Below are positions 24,901-37,900 of a stretch of DNA of 64,000 nt, piece after piece (the stretch's first letter is position 1; the number at the start of each line of letters is the position of its first letter). The DNA comes from Nematostella vectensis (lineage: Eukaryota; Cnidaria; Anthozoa; Actiniaria; Edwardsiidae). The position numbers were made by a program, and so were the translations under genes. The notes under the pieces are model-generated. The model ran no database searches, was not told the DNA's origin, and saw only the letters and a list, made by a program, of their open reading frames with translations. The stretch is from NCBI RefSeq assembly GCF_932526225.1, contig NC_064045.1, positions 16,054,442-16,118,441 on the forward strand, in the 5' to 3' direction.

Positions 24901-26226
24901 GGGAAAAGCTTCAGGGTTACATTCGGGAATTTGTTTTACGAGTGTAACCTCCAAAAGGTTACAATCAATATTTTTTTTTCCGAATGTAAATTCCAAAAAG
25001 TAACATTAGGAAAAATAAAACAGTATACTCGGAAAAAAAGGTATATCAATCTATCGAGCGCTATGCTCTATGTTAGAATCTACTTAATCAAGTTATCCAA
25101 GGAATCTAGTTAGTTTTTGTGTGCATAAAATATGTACAGGATCCTGAACAAAGCATGAGCACATCAAAGATGCTGAGAGTACATAAAAATGTCCCTATAC
25201 CTTCTTTTTATGTCATGACACACCAAGAACAGTATAATTAAGTATCGATATTTAAAAAAAAAATAAAGAAAAAAAAATAGGCTATCAGCGGGAATCGAAC
25301 CCGGGTCGCTGCGTTAGTAGTCAAGTGCCCGCAACGAAAGACTAACGTGGCATTGCTGAAGGGAATTGTAATAAAATTACTTTTAATACTATTGGTATCG
25401 TAAACTATCCCAAGCAAAGTCACCATCGGACTGGAGGTTACATTCGGGAAAAGCTTTAGGGTAACATTCGGGAATTTGTTTTACGAGTGTAACCTCCAAA
25501 AGGTTACAATCGATAATTTGTTTTCCGAATGTAAATTCCAAAAAGTAACATTAGGAAAATAAAACAGTATACTCGGAAAAAAAGGTATATCAATCTATCG
25601 AGCGCTATGCTCTATGTTAGAATCTACTTAATCAAGTTATCCAAGGAATCTAGTTAGTTCTTGTGTGCATAAAATATGTACAGGATCCTGAACAAAGCAT
25701 GAGCACATCAAAGATGCTGAGAGTACATAAAAATGTCCCTATACCTTCTTTTTATGTCATGACACACCAAGAACAGTATAATTAAGTATCGATATTTAAA
25801 AAAAAAATAAAGAAAAAAAAATAGGCTATCAGCGGGAATCGAACCCGGGTCGCTGCGTTAGTAGTCAAGTGCCCGCAACGAAAGACTAACGTGGCATTGC
25901 TGAAGGGAATTGTAATGAAAATTACTTTTAATACTATTGGTATCGTAAACTATCCCAAGCAAAGTCACCATCGGACTGGAGGTTACATTCGGGAAAAGCT
26001 TCAGGGTTACATTCGGGAATTTGTTTTACGAGTGTAACCTCCAAAAGGTTACAATCGATATTTCTTTTCCGAATGTAAATTCCAAAAAGTAACATTAGGA
26101 AAATAAAACAGTATACTCGGAAAAAAAGCTATATCAATCTATCGAACGCTATGCTTTATGTTAGAATCTACTTAATCAAGTTATCAAAGGAATCTAGTTA
26201 GTTCTTGTGTGCATAAAATATGTACA
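21905..26226. repeat. Mixed and partly damaged monomers, units 41-48
   Basis: Marks are 21905, 22449, 22994 (mutated BamHI), 23542, 24060, 24603, 25139 and 25683. This stretch holds the two shortest units: 23542-24059 (518 bp, a 24-bp loss in the hairpin) and 24603-25138 (536 bp, A-tract shortened). Unit 43 has CATAAGCAC, an ATGA duplication near 23072 and GCCCGCTCGAAAG in the tRNA-like module. A GCTATATC...GCTTTATG variant appears in units 41, 45 and 48 and again at 29.9, 37.6 and 43.6 kb. Confidence 0.85.
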
Positions 26227-28410
26227 GGATCCTGAACAAAGCATGAGCACATCAAAGATGCTGAGAGTACATAAAAATGTCCCTATACCTTCTTTTTATG
26301 TCATGACACACCAAGAACAGTATAATTAAGTATCGATATTTAAAAAAAAAATAAAGAAAAAAAAATAGGCTATCAGCGGGAATCGAACCCGGGTCGCTGC
26401 GTTAGTAGTCAAGTGCCCGCAACGAAAGACTAACGTGGCATTGCTGAAGGGAATTGTAATGAAAATTATTTTTAATACTATTGGTATCGTAAACTATCCC
26501 AAGCAAAGTCACCATCGGACTGGAGGTTACATTCGGGAAAAGCTTCAGGGTTACATTCGGGACTTTGTTTTACGAGTGTAACCTCCAAAAGGTTACAATC
26601 GATATTTTTTTTTCCGAATGTAAATTCCAAAAAGTAACATTAGGAAAATAAAACAGTATACTCGGTAAAAAAGGTATATCAATCTATCGAGCGCTATGCT
26701 CTATGTTAGAATCTACTTAATCAAGTTATCAAAGGAATCTAGTTAGTTCTTGTGTGCATAAAATATGTACAGGATCCTGAACAAAGCATGAGCACATCAA
26801 AGATGCTGAGAGTACATAAAAATGTCCCTATACCTTCTTTTTATGTCATGACACACCAAGAACAGTATAATTAAGTATCGATATTTAAAAAAAAAAATAA
26901 AGAAAAAAAAATAGGCTATCAGCGTGAATCGAACCCGGGTCGCTGCGTTAGTAGTCAAGTGCCCGCAACGAAAGACTAACGTGGCATTGCTGAAGGGAAT
27001 AGTAATGAAAATTACTTTTAATACTATTGGTATCGTAAACTATCCAAAGCAAAGTCACCATCGGACTGGAGGTTACATTCGGGAAAAGCTTTAGGGTTAC
27101 ATTCGGGAATTTGTTTTACGAGTGTAACCTCCAAAAGGTTACAATCAATAATTTTTTTTCCGAATGTAAATTCCAAAAAGTAACATTAGGAAAAATAAAA
27201 CAGTATACTCGGAAAAAAAGGTATATCAATCTATCGAGCGCTATGCTCTATGTTAGAATCTACTTAATCAAGTTATCCAAGGAATCTAGTTAGTTCTTGT
27301 GTGCATAAAATATGTACAGGATCCTGAACAAAGCATGAGCACATCAAAGATGCTGAGAGTACATAAAAATGTCCCTATACCTTCTTTTTATGTCATGACA
27401 CACCAAGAACAGTATAATTAAGTATCGATATTAAAAAAAAAATAAAGAAAAAAAAGTAGGCTATCAGCGTGAATCGAACCCGGGTCGCTGCGTTAGTAGT
27501 CAAGTGCCCGCAACGAAAGACTAACGTGGCATTGCTGAAGGGAATAGTAATGAAAATTACTTTTAATACTATTGGTATCGTAAACTATCCCAAGCAAAGT
27601 CACCATCGGACTGGAGGTTACATTCGGGAAAAGCTTCAGGGTTACATTCGGGAATTTGTTTTACGAGTGTAACCTCCAAAAGGTTACAATCAATATTTTT
27701 TTTTTCCGAATGTAAATTCCAAAAAGTAACATTAGGAAAAATAAAACAGTATACTCGGAAAAAAAGGTATATCAATCTATCGAGCGCTATGCTCTATGTT
27801 AGAATCTACTTAATCAAGTTATCCAAGGAATCTAGTTAGTTTTTGTGTGCATAAAATATGTACAGGATCCTGAACAAAGCATGAGCACATCAAAGATGCT
27901 GAGAGTACATAAAAATGTCCCTATACCTTCTTTTTATGTCATGACACACCAAGAACAGTATAATTAAGTATCGATATTTAAAAAAAAAATAAAGAAAAAA
28001 AAAATAGGCTATCAGCGGGAATCGAACCCGGGTCGCTGCGTTAGTAGTCAAGTGCCCGCAACGAAAGACTAACGTGGCATTGCTGAAGGGAATTGTAATG
28101 AAAATTACTTTTAATACTATTGGTATCGTAAACTATCCCAAGCAAAGTCACCATCGGACTGGAGGTTACATTCGGGAAAAGCTTCAGGGTAACATTCGGG
28201 AATTTGTTTTACGAGTGTAACCTCCAAAAGGTTACAATCGATAATTTGTTTTCCGAATGTAAATTCCAAAAAGTAACATTAGGAAAATAAAACAGTATAC
28301 TCGGAAAAAAAGGTATATCAATCTATCGAGCGCTATGCTCTATGTTAGAATCTACTTAATCAAGTTATCCAAGGAATCTAGTTAGTTCTTGTGCGCATAA
28401 AATATGTACA
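26227..28410. repeat. Recurrent monomer series, copy 1 (units 49-52)
   Basis: Marks are 26227, 26772, 27319 and 27865. The diagnostic order is GGGACTTTG with TCGGTAAAAAAGG; GCGTGAATC with TATCCAAAGC; GTAGGCTATCAGCGTG; and CAGGGTAACATTCGGG with AATTTGTTTTCC. The same order recurs at 30.06, 37.71 and 43.71 kb. Confidence 0.88.
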
Positions 28411-30054
28411 GGATCCTGAACAAAGCATGAGCACATCAAAGATGCTGAGAGTACATAAAAATGTCCCTATACCTTCTTTTTATGTCATGACACACCAAGA
28501 ACAGTATAATTAAGTATCGATATTTAAAAAAAAAAATAAAGAAAAAAAAAATAGGCTATCAGCGGGAATCGAACCCGGGTCGCTGCGGTAGTATTCAAGT
28601 GCCCGGAACGAAAGACTAACGTGGCATTGCTGAAGGGAATTGTAATGAAAATTACTTTTAATACTATTGGTATCGTAAACTATCCCAAGCAAAGTCACCA
28701 TCGGACTGGAGGTTACATTCGGGAAAAGCTTTAGGGTTACATTCGGGAATTTATTTTACGAGTGTAACCTCCAAAAGGTTACAATCGATAATTTGTTTTC
28801 CGAATGTAAATTCCAAAAAGTAACATTAGGAAAATAAAACAGTATACTCGGAAAAAAAAGGTATATCAATCTATCGAGCGCTATGCTCTATGTTAGAATC
28901 TACTTAATCAAGTTATCCAAGGAATCTAGTCAGGTCTTGTGTGCATAAAATATGTACAGGTTCCTGAACAAAGCATGAGCACATCAAAGATGCTGAGAGT
29001 ACATAAAAATGTCCCTATACCTTCTTTTTATGTCATGACACACCAAGAACAGTATAATTAAGTATCGATATTTAAAAAAAAAAAATAAAGAAAAAAAAAT
29101 AGGCTATCAGCGGGAATCGAACCCGGGTCGCTGCGTTAGTAGTCAAGTGCCCGCAACGAAAGACTAACGTGGCATTGCTGAAGGGAATTGTAATGAAAAT
29201 TACTTTTAATACTATTGGTATCGTAAACTATCCCAAGCAAAGTCACCATCGGACTGGAGGTTACATTCGGGAAAAGCTTTAGGGTTACATTCGGGAATTT
29301 GTTTTACGAGTGTAACCTCCAAAAGGTTACAATCGATAATTTTTTTTCCGAATGTAAATTCCAAAAAGTAACATTGGGAAAAATAAAACAGTATACTCGG
29401 AAAAAATGGTATATCAATCTATCGTGCGCTATGCTCTATGTTAGAATCTACTTAATCAAGTTATCCAAGGAATCTAGTTAGTTCTTGTGTGCATAAAATA
29501 TGTACAGGATCCTGAACAAAGCATGAGCACATCAAAGATGCTAAGAGTACATAAAAATGTCCCTATACCTTCTTTTTATGTCATGACACACCAAGAACAG
29601 TATAATTAAGTATCGATATTTAAAAAAAAAACAAATAAAGAAAAAAAATTAGGCTATCAGCGGGAATCGAACCCGGGTCGCTGCGTTAGTAGTCAAGTGC
29701 CCGCAACGAAAGACTAACGTGGCATTGCTGAAGGGAATTGTAATGAAAATTACTTTTAATACTATTGGTATCGTAAACTATCCCAAGCAAAGTCACCATC
29801 GGACTGGAGGTTACATTCGGGAAAAGCTTCAGGGTTACATTCGGGAATTTGTTTTACGAGTGTAACCTCCAAAAGGTTACAATCGATATTTTTTTTCCGA
29901 ATGTAAATTCCAAAAAGTAACATTAGGAAAATAAAACAGTATACTCGGAAAAAAAGCTATATCAATCTATCGAGCGCTATGCTTTATGTTAGAATCTACT
30001 TAATCAAGTTATCAAAGGAATCTAGTTAGTTCTTGTGTGCATAAAATATGTACA
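28411..30054. repeat. Three-monomer series with CAGG variant (units 53-55)
   Basis: Marks are 28411, 28959 (mutated BamHI, GGTTCC) and 29507. Diagnostic variants are TAGTATTCAAGTGCCCGG with CTAGTCAGGTC, then TCGTGCGC with GATGCTAAGAG, then a CAAATAAAG A-tract. The series recurs, in part, at 33.33, 40.6, 46.6, 48.08 and 52.8 kb. Confidence 0.82.
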
Positions 30055-33000
30055 GGATCCTGAACAAAGCATGAGCACATCAAAGATGCTGAGAGTACAT
30101 AAAAATGTCCCTATACCTTCTTTTTATGTCATGACACACCAAGAACAGTATAATTAAGTATCGATATTTAAAAAAAAAAATAAAGAAAAAAAAATAGGCT
30201 ATCAGAGGGAATCGAACCCGGGTCGCTGCGTTAGTAGTCAAGTGCCCGCAACGAAAGACTAACGTGGCATTGCTGAAGGGAATTGTAATGAAAATTACTT
30301 TTAATACTATTGGTATCGTAAACTATCCCAAGCAAAGTCACCATCGGACTGGAGGTTACATTCGGGAAAAGCTTCAGGGTTACATTCGGGACTTTGTTTT
30401 ACGAGTGTAACCTCCAAAAGGTTACAATCGATATTTTTTTTTCCGAATGTAAATTCCAAAAAGTAACATTAGGAAAATAAAACAGTATACTCGGTAAAAA
30501 AGGTATATCAATCTATCGAGCGCTATGCTCTATGTTAGAATCTACTTAATCAAGTTATCAAAGGAATCTAGTTAGTTCTTGTGTGCATAAAATATGTACA
30601 GGATCCTGAACAAAGCATGAGCACATCAAAGATGCTGAGAGTACATAAAAATGTCCCTATACCTTCTTTTTATGTCATTACACACCAAGAACAGTATAAT
30701 TAAGTATCGATATTTAAAAAAAAAAATAAAGAAAAAAAAATTGGCTATCAGCGTGAATCGAACCCGGGTCTCTGCGTTAGTAGTCAAGTGCCCGCAACGG
30801 AAGACTAACGTGGCATTGCTGAAGGGAATAGTAATGAAAATTACTTTTAATACTATTGGTATCGTAAACTATCCAAAGCAAAGTCACCATCGGACTGGAG
30901 GTTACATTCGGGAAAAGCTTTAGGGTTACATTCGGGAATTTGTTTTACGAGTGTAACCTCCAAAAGGTTACAATCAATAATTTTTTTTCCGAATGTAAAT
31001 TCCAAAAAGTAACATTAGGAAAAATAAAACAGTATACTCGGAAAAAAAGGTATATCAATCTATCGAGCGCTATGCTCTATGTTAGAATCTACTTAATCAA
31101 GTTATCCAAGGAATCTAGTTAGTTCTTGTGTGCATAAAATATGTACAGGATCCTGAACAAAGCATGAGCACATCAAAGATGCTGAGAGTACATAAAAATG
31201 TCCCTATACCTTCTTTTTATGTCATGACACACCAAGAACAGTATAATTAATTATCGATATTTAAAAAAAAATAAAGAAAAAAAAGTAGGCTATCAGCGTG
31301 AATCGAACCCGGGTCGCTGCGTTAGTAGTCAAGTGCCCGCAACGAAAGACTAACGTGGCATTGCTGAAGGGAATAGTAATGAAAATTACTTTTAATACTA
31401 TTGGTATCGTAAACTATCCCAAGCAAAGTCACCATCGGACTGGAGGTTACATTCGGGAAAAGCTTCAGGGTTACATTCGGGAATTTGTTTTACGAGTGTA
31501 ACCTCCAAAAGGTTACAATCAATATTTTTTTTTCCGAATGTAAATTCCAAAAAGTAACATTAGGAAAAATAAAACAGTATACTCGGAAAAAAAGGTATAT
31601 CAATCTATCGAGCGCTATGCTCTATGTTAGAATCTACTTAATCAAGTTATCCAAGGAATCTAGTTAGTTTTTGTGTGCATAAAATATGTACAGGATCCTG
31701 AACAAAGCATGAGCACATCAAAGATGCTGAGAGTACATAAAAATGTCCCTATACCTTCTTTTTATGTCATGACACACCAAGAACAGTATAATTAAGTATC
31801 GATATTTAAAAAAAAAATAAAGAAAAAAAAATAGGCTATCAGCGGGAATCGAACCCGGGTCGCTGCGTTAGTAGTCAAGTGCCCGCAACGAAAGACTAAC
31901 GTGGCATTGCTGAAGGGAATTGTAATGAAAATTACTTTTAATACTATTGGTATCGTAAACTATCCCAAGCAAAGTCACCATCGGACTGGAGGTTACATTC
32001 GGGAAAAGCTTCAGGGTAACATTCGGGAATTTGTTTTACGAGTGTAACCTCCAAAAGGTTACAATCGATAATTTGTTTTCCGAATGTAAATTCCAAAAAG
32101 TAACATTAGGAAAATAAAACAGTATACTCGGAAAAAAAGGTATATCAATCTATCGAGCGCTATGCTCTATGTTAGAATCTACTTAATCAAGTTATCCAAG
32201 GAATCTAGTTAGTTCTTGTGTGCATAAAATATGTACAGGATCCTGAACAAAGCATGAGCACATCAAAGATGCTGAGAGTACATAAAAATGTCCCTATACC
32301 TTCTTTTTATGTCATGACACACCAAGAACAGTATAATTAAGTATCGATATTAAAAAAAAAAATAAAGAAAAAAAAAATAGGCTATCAGCGGGAATCAAAC
32401 CCGGGTCGCTGCGTTAGTAGTCAAGTGCCCGCAACGAAAGACTAACGTGGCATTGCTGAAGGGAATTGTAATAAAAATTACTTTTAATACTATTGGTATC
32501 GTAAACTATCCCAAGCAAAGTCACCATCGGACTGGAGGTTACATTCGGGAAAAGCTTCAGGGTTACATTCGGGAATTTGTTTTACGAGTGTAACCTCCAA
32601 AAGGTTACAATCGATATTTTTTTTTCCGAATGTAAATTCCAAAAAGTAACATTAGGAAAAATAAAACAGTATACTCGGAAAAAAAGGTATATCAATCTAT
32701 CGAGCGCTATGCTCTATGTTAGAATCTACTTAATCAAGTTATCCAAGGAATCTAGTTAGTTCTTGTGTGCATAAAATATGTACAGGATCCTGAACAAAGC
32801 ATGAGCACATCAAAGATGCTGAGAGTACATCAAAATGTCCCTATACCTTCTTTTTATGTCATGACACACCAAGAACAGTATAATTAAGTATCGATATTTA
32901 AAAAAAAATAAAGAAAAGAAAATAGGCTATCAGCGGGAATCGAACCCGGGTCGTTGCGTTAGTAGTCAAGTGCCCGCAACGAAAGACTAACGTGGCATTG

Positions 33001-33329
33001 CTGAAGGGAATCGTAATGAAAATTACTTTTAATACTATTGGTATCGTAAACTATCCCAAGCAAAGTCAACATCGGACTGGAGGTTACATTCGGGAAAAGC
33101 TTCAGGGTTACATTCGGGAATTTGTTTTACGAGTGTAACCTCCAAAAGGTTACAATCAATAATTTTTTTTCCGAATGTAAATTCCAAAAAGTAACATTAG
33201 GAAAAATAAAACAGTATACTCGGAAAAAAAGGTATATCAATCTATCGAGCGCTATGCTCTATGTTAGAATCTACTTAATCAAGTTATCCAAGGAATCTAG
33301 TTAGTTCTTGTGCGCATAAAATATGTACA
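30055..33329. repeat. Recurrent monomer series, copy 2 (units 56-61)
   Basis: Marks are 30055, 30601, 31148, 31693, 32238 and 32785. The first four units match the series at 26227 in order. They are followed by a unit with GAATCAAACCC and one with AAAGAAAAGAAAATAGG. The CATTACAC near 30676 breaks the TGTCATGACA palindrome, as does no other unit I noticed in this way. Confidence 0.88.
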
Positions 33330-34974
33330 GGATCCTGAACAAAGCATGAGCACATCAAAGATGCTGAGAGTACATAAAAATGTCCCTATACCTTCTTTTT
33401 ATGTCATGACACACCAAGAACAGTATAATTAAGTATCGATATTTAAAAAAAAAAATAAAGAAAAAAAAAATAGGCTATCAGCGGGAATCGAACCCGGGTC
33501 GCTGCGGTAGTATTCAAGTGCCCGGAACGAAAGACTAACGTGGCATTGCTGAAGGGAATTGTAATGAAAATTACTTTTAATACTATTGGTATCGTAAACT
33601 ATCCCAAGCAAAGTCACCATCGGACTGGAGGTTACATTCGGGAAAAGCTTTAGGGTTACATTCGGGAATTTATTTTACGAGTGTAACCTCCAAAAGGTTA
33701 CAATCGATAATTTGTTTTCCGAATGTAAATTCCAAAAAGTAACATTAGGAAAATAAAACAGTATACTCGGAAAAAAAAGGTATATCAATCTATCGAGCGC
33801 TATGCTCTATGTTAGAATCTACTTAATCAAGTTATCCAAGGAATCTAGTCAGGTCTTGTGTGCATAAAATATGTACAGGATCCTGAAGAAAACATGAGCA
33901 CATCAAAGATGCTGAGAGTACATAAAAATGTCCCTATACCTTCTTTTTATGTCATGACACACCAAGAACAGTATAATTAAGTATCGATATTTAAAAAAAA
34001 AAATAAAGAAAAAAAAATAGGCTATCAGCGGGAATCGAACCCGGGTCGCTGCGTTAGTAGTCAAGTGCCCGCAACGAAAGACTAACGTGGCATTGCTGAA
34101 GGGAATTGTAATGAAAATTACTTTTAATACTATTGGTATCGTAAACTATCCCAAGCAAAGTCACCATCGGACTGGAGGTTACATTCGGGAAAAGCTTTAG
34201 GGTTACATTCGGGAATTTGTTTTACGAGTGTAACCTCCAAAAGGTTACAATCGATAATTTTTTTTCCGAATGTAAATTCCAAAAAGTAACATTGGGAAAA
34301 ATAAAACAGTATACTCGGAAAAAAAGGTATATCAATCTATCGTGCGCTATGCTCTATGTTAGAATCTACTTAATCAAGTTATCCAAGGAATCTAGTTAGT
34401 TCTTGTGTGCATAAAATATGTACAGGATCCTGAACAAAGCATGAGCACATCAAAGATGCTAAGAGTACATAAAAATGTCCCTATACCTTCTTTTTATGTC
34501 ATGACACACCAAGAACAGTATAATTAAGTATCGATATTTAAAAAAAAAACAAATAAAGAAAAAAAATTAGGCTATCAGCGGGAATCGAACCCGGGTCGCT
34601 GCGTTAGTAGTCAAGTGCCCGCAACGAAAGACTAACGTGGCATTGCTGAAGGGAATTGTAATGAAAATTACTTTTAATACTATTGGTATCGTAAACTATC
34701 CCAAGCAAAGTCACCATCGGACTGGAGGTTACATTCGGGAAAAGCTTTAGGGTTACATTCGGGAATTTGTTTTACGAGTGTAACCTCCAAAAGGTTACAA
34801 TCGATAATTTTTTTTCCGAATGTAAATTCCAAAAAGTAACATTAGGAAAAATAAAACAGTATACTCGGTAAAAAAGGTATATCAATCTTTCGAGCGCTAT
34901 GCTCTATGTTAGAATCTACTTAATCAAGTTATCCAAGGAATCTAGTTAGTTCTTGTGTGCATAAAATATGTACA
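33330..34974. repeat. Three-monomer CAGG series, second occurrence (units 62-64)
   Basis: Marks are 33330, 33878 and 34425. They match units 53-55 at a distance of about 4919 bp, including CTAGTCAGGTC, TCGTGCGC, GATGCTAAGAG and the CAAATAAAG A-tract. Together with the preceding blocks this makes a partial 9-monomer periodicity. Confidence 0.85.
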
Positions 34975-37900
34975 GGATCCTGAACAAAGCATGAGCACAT
35001 CAAAGATGCTGAGAGTACATAAAAATGTCCCTATACCTTCTTTTTATGTCATGACACACCAAGAACAGTATAATTAAGTATCGATATTTAAAAAAAAAAA
35101 AATAAAGAAAAAAAAATAGGCTATCAGCGGGAATCGAACCCGGGTCGCTGCGTTAGTAGTCAAGTGCCCGCAACGAAAGACTAACGTGGCATTGCTGAAG
35201 GGAATTGTAATGAAAATTACTTTTAATACTATTGGTATCGTAAACTATCCCAAGCAAAGTCACCATCGGACTGGAGGTTACATTCGGGAAAAGCTTTAGG
35301 GTTACATTCGGGAATTTGTTTTACGAGTGTAACCTCCAAAAGGTTACAATCGATAATTTTTTTTCCGAATGTAAATTCCAAAAAGTAACATTGGGAAAAA
35401 TAAAACAGTATACTCGGAAAAAAAGGTATATCAATCTATCGTGCGCTATGCTCTATGTTAGAATCTACTTAATCAAGTTATCCAAGGAATCTAGTTAGTT
35501 CTTGTGTGCATAAAATATGTACAGGATCCTGAACAAAGCATGAGCACATCAAAGATGCTAAGAGTACATAAAAATGTCCCTATACCTTCTTTTTATGTCA
35601 TGACACACCAAGAACAGTATAATTAAGTATCGATATTAAAAAAAAAAAAAATAAAGAAAAAAAATTAGGCTATCAGCGGGAATCGAACCCGGGTCGCTGC
35701 GTTAGTAGTCAAGTGCCCGCAACGAAAGACTAACGTGGCATTGCTGAAGGGAATTGTAATGAAAATTACTTTTAATACTATTGGTATCGTAAACTATCCC
35801 AAGCAAAGTCACCATCGGACTGGAGGTTACATTCGGGAAAAGCTTTAGGGTTACATTCGGGAATTTGTTTTACGAGTGTAACCTCCAAAAGGTTACAATC
35901 GATAATTTTTATTCCGAATGTAAATTCCAAAAAGTAACATTAGGAAAAATAAAACAGTATACTCGGTAAAAAAGGTATATCAATCTTTCGAGCGCTATGC
36001 TCTATGTTAGAATCTACTTAATCAAGTTATCCAAGGAATCTAGTTAGTTCTTGTGTGCATAAAATCTGTACAGGATCCTGAACAAAGCATGAGCACATCA
36101 AAGATGCTGAGAGTACATAAAAATGTCCCTATACCTTCTTTTTATGTCATGACACACCAAGAACAGTATAATTAAGTATCGATATTTAAAAAAAAAAAAA
36201 AGAAAAAAAAGTAGGCTATCAGCGGGAATCGAACCCGGGTCGCTGCGTTAGTAGTCAAGTGCCCGCAACGAAAGACTAACGTGGCATTGCTGAAGGGAAT
36301 TGTAATGAAAATTACTTTTAATACTATTGGTATCGTAAACTATCCCAAGCAAAGTCACCATCGGACTGGAGGTTACATTCGGGAAAAGCTTCAGGGTTAC
36401 ATTCGGGAATTTGTTTTACGAGTGTAACCTCCAAAAGGTTACAATCGATAACTTTTTTTCCGAATGTAAATTCCAAAAAGTAACATTAGGAAAAATAAAA
36501 CAGTATACTCGGAAAAAAAGGTATATCAATCTTTCGAGCGCTATGCTCTATGTTAGAATCTACTTAATCAAGTTATCCAAGGAATCTAGTTAGTTCTTGT
36601 GTGCATAAAATATGTACAGGATCCTGAACAAAGCATGAGCACATCAAAGATGCTGAGAGTACATAAAAATGTCCCTATACCTTCTTTTTATGTCATGACA
36701 CACCATGAACAGTATAATTAAGTATCGATATCTAAAAAAAAATAAAGAAAAAAAAATAGGCTATCAGCGGGAATCGAACCCGGGTCGCTGCGTTAGTAGT
36801 CAAGTGCCCGCAACGAAAGATTAACGTGGCATTGCTGAAGGGAATTGTAATGAAAATTACTTTTAATACTATTGGTATCGTAAACTATCCCAAGCAAAGT
36901 CACCATCGGACTGGAGGTTACATTCGGGAAAAGCTTCAGGGTTACATTCGGGAATTTGTTTTACGAGTGTAACCTCCAAAAGTTTACAATCGATATTTTT
37001 TTTCCGAATGTAAATTCCAAAAAGTAACATTAGGAAAATAAAACAGTATACTCGGAAAAAAAGGTATATCAATCTATCGAGCGCTATGCTCTATGTTAGA
37101 ATCTACTTAATCAAGTTATCCAAGGAATCTAGTTAGTTCTTGTGTGCATAAAATATGTACAGGATCCTGAACAAAGCATGAGCACATCAAAGATGCTGAG
37201 AGTACATAAAAATGTCCCTATACCTTCTTTTTATGTCATGACACACCATGAACAGTATAATTAAGTATCGATATTTAAAAAAAAAATAAAGAAAAAAAAA
37301 TAGGCTATCAGCGGGAATCGAACCCGGGTCGCTGCGTTAGTAGTCAAGTGCCCGCAACGAAAGACTAACGTGGCATTGCTGAAGGGAATTGTAATGAAAA
37401 TTACTTTTAATACTATTGGTATCGTAAACTATCCCAAGCAAAGTCACCATCGGACTGGAGGTTACATTCGGGAAAAGCTTCAGGGTTACATTCGGGAATT
37501 TGTTTTACGAGTGTAACCTCCAAAAGGTTACAATCCAAATTTTTTTTCCGAATGTAAATTCCAAAAAGTAACATTAGGAAAATAAAACAGTATACTCGGA
37601 AAAAAAGCTATATCAATCTATCGAGCGCTATGCTTTATGTTAGAATCTACTTAATCAAGTTATCAAAGGAATCTAGTTAGTTCTTGTGTGCATAAAATAT
37701 GTACAGGATCCTGAACAAAGCATGAGCACATCAAAGATGCTGAGAGTACATAAAAATGTCCCTATACCTTCTTTTTATGTCATGACACACCAAGAACAGT
37801 ATAATTAAGTATCGATATTTAAAAAAAAAATAAAGAAAAAAAAATAGGCTATCAGCGGGAATCGAACCCGGGTCGCTGCGTTAGTAGTCAAGTGCCCGCA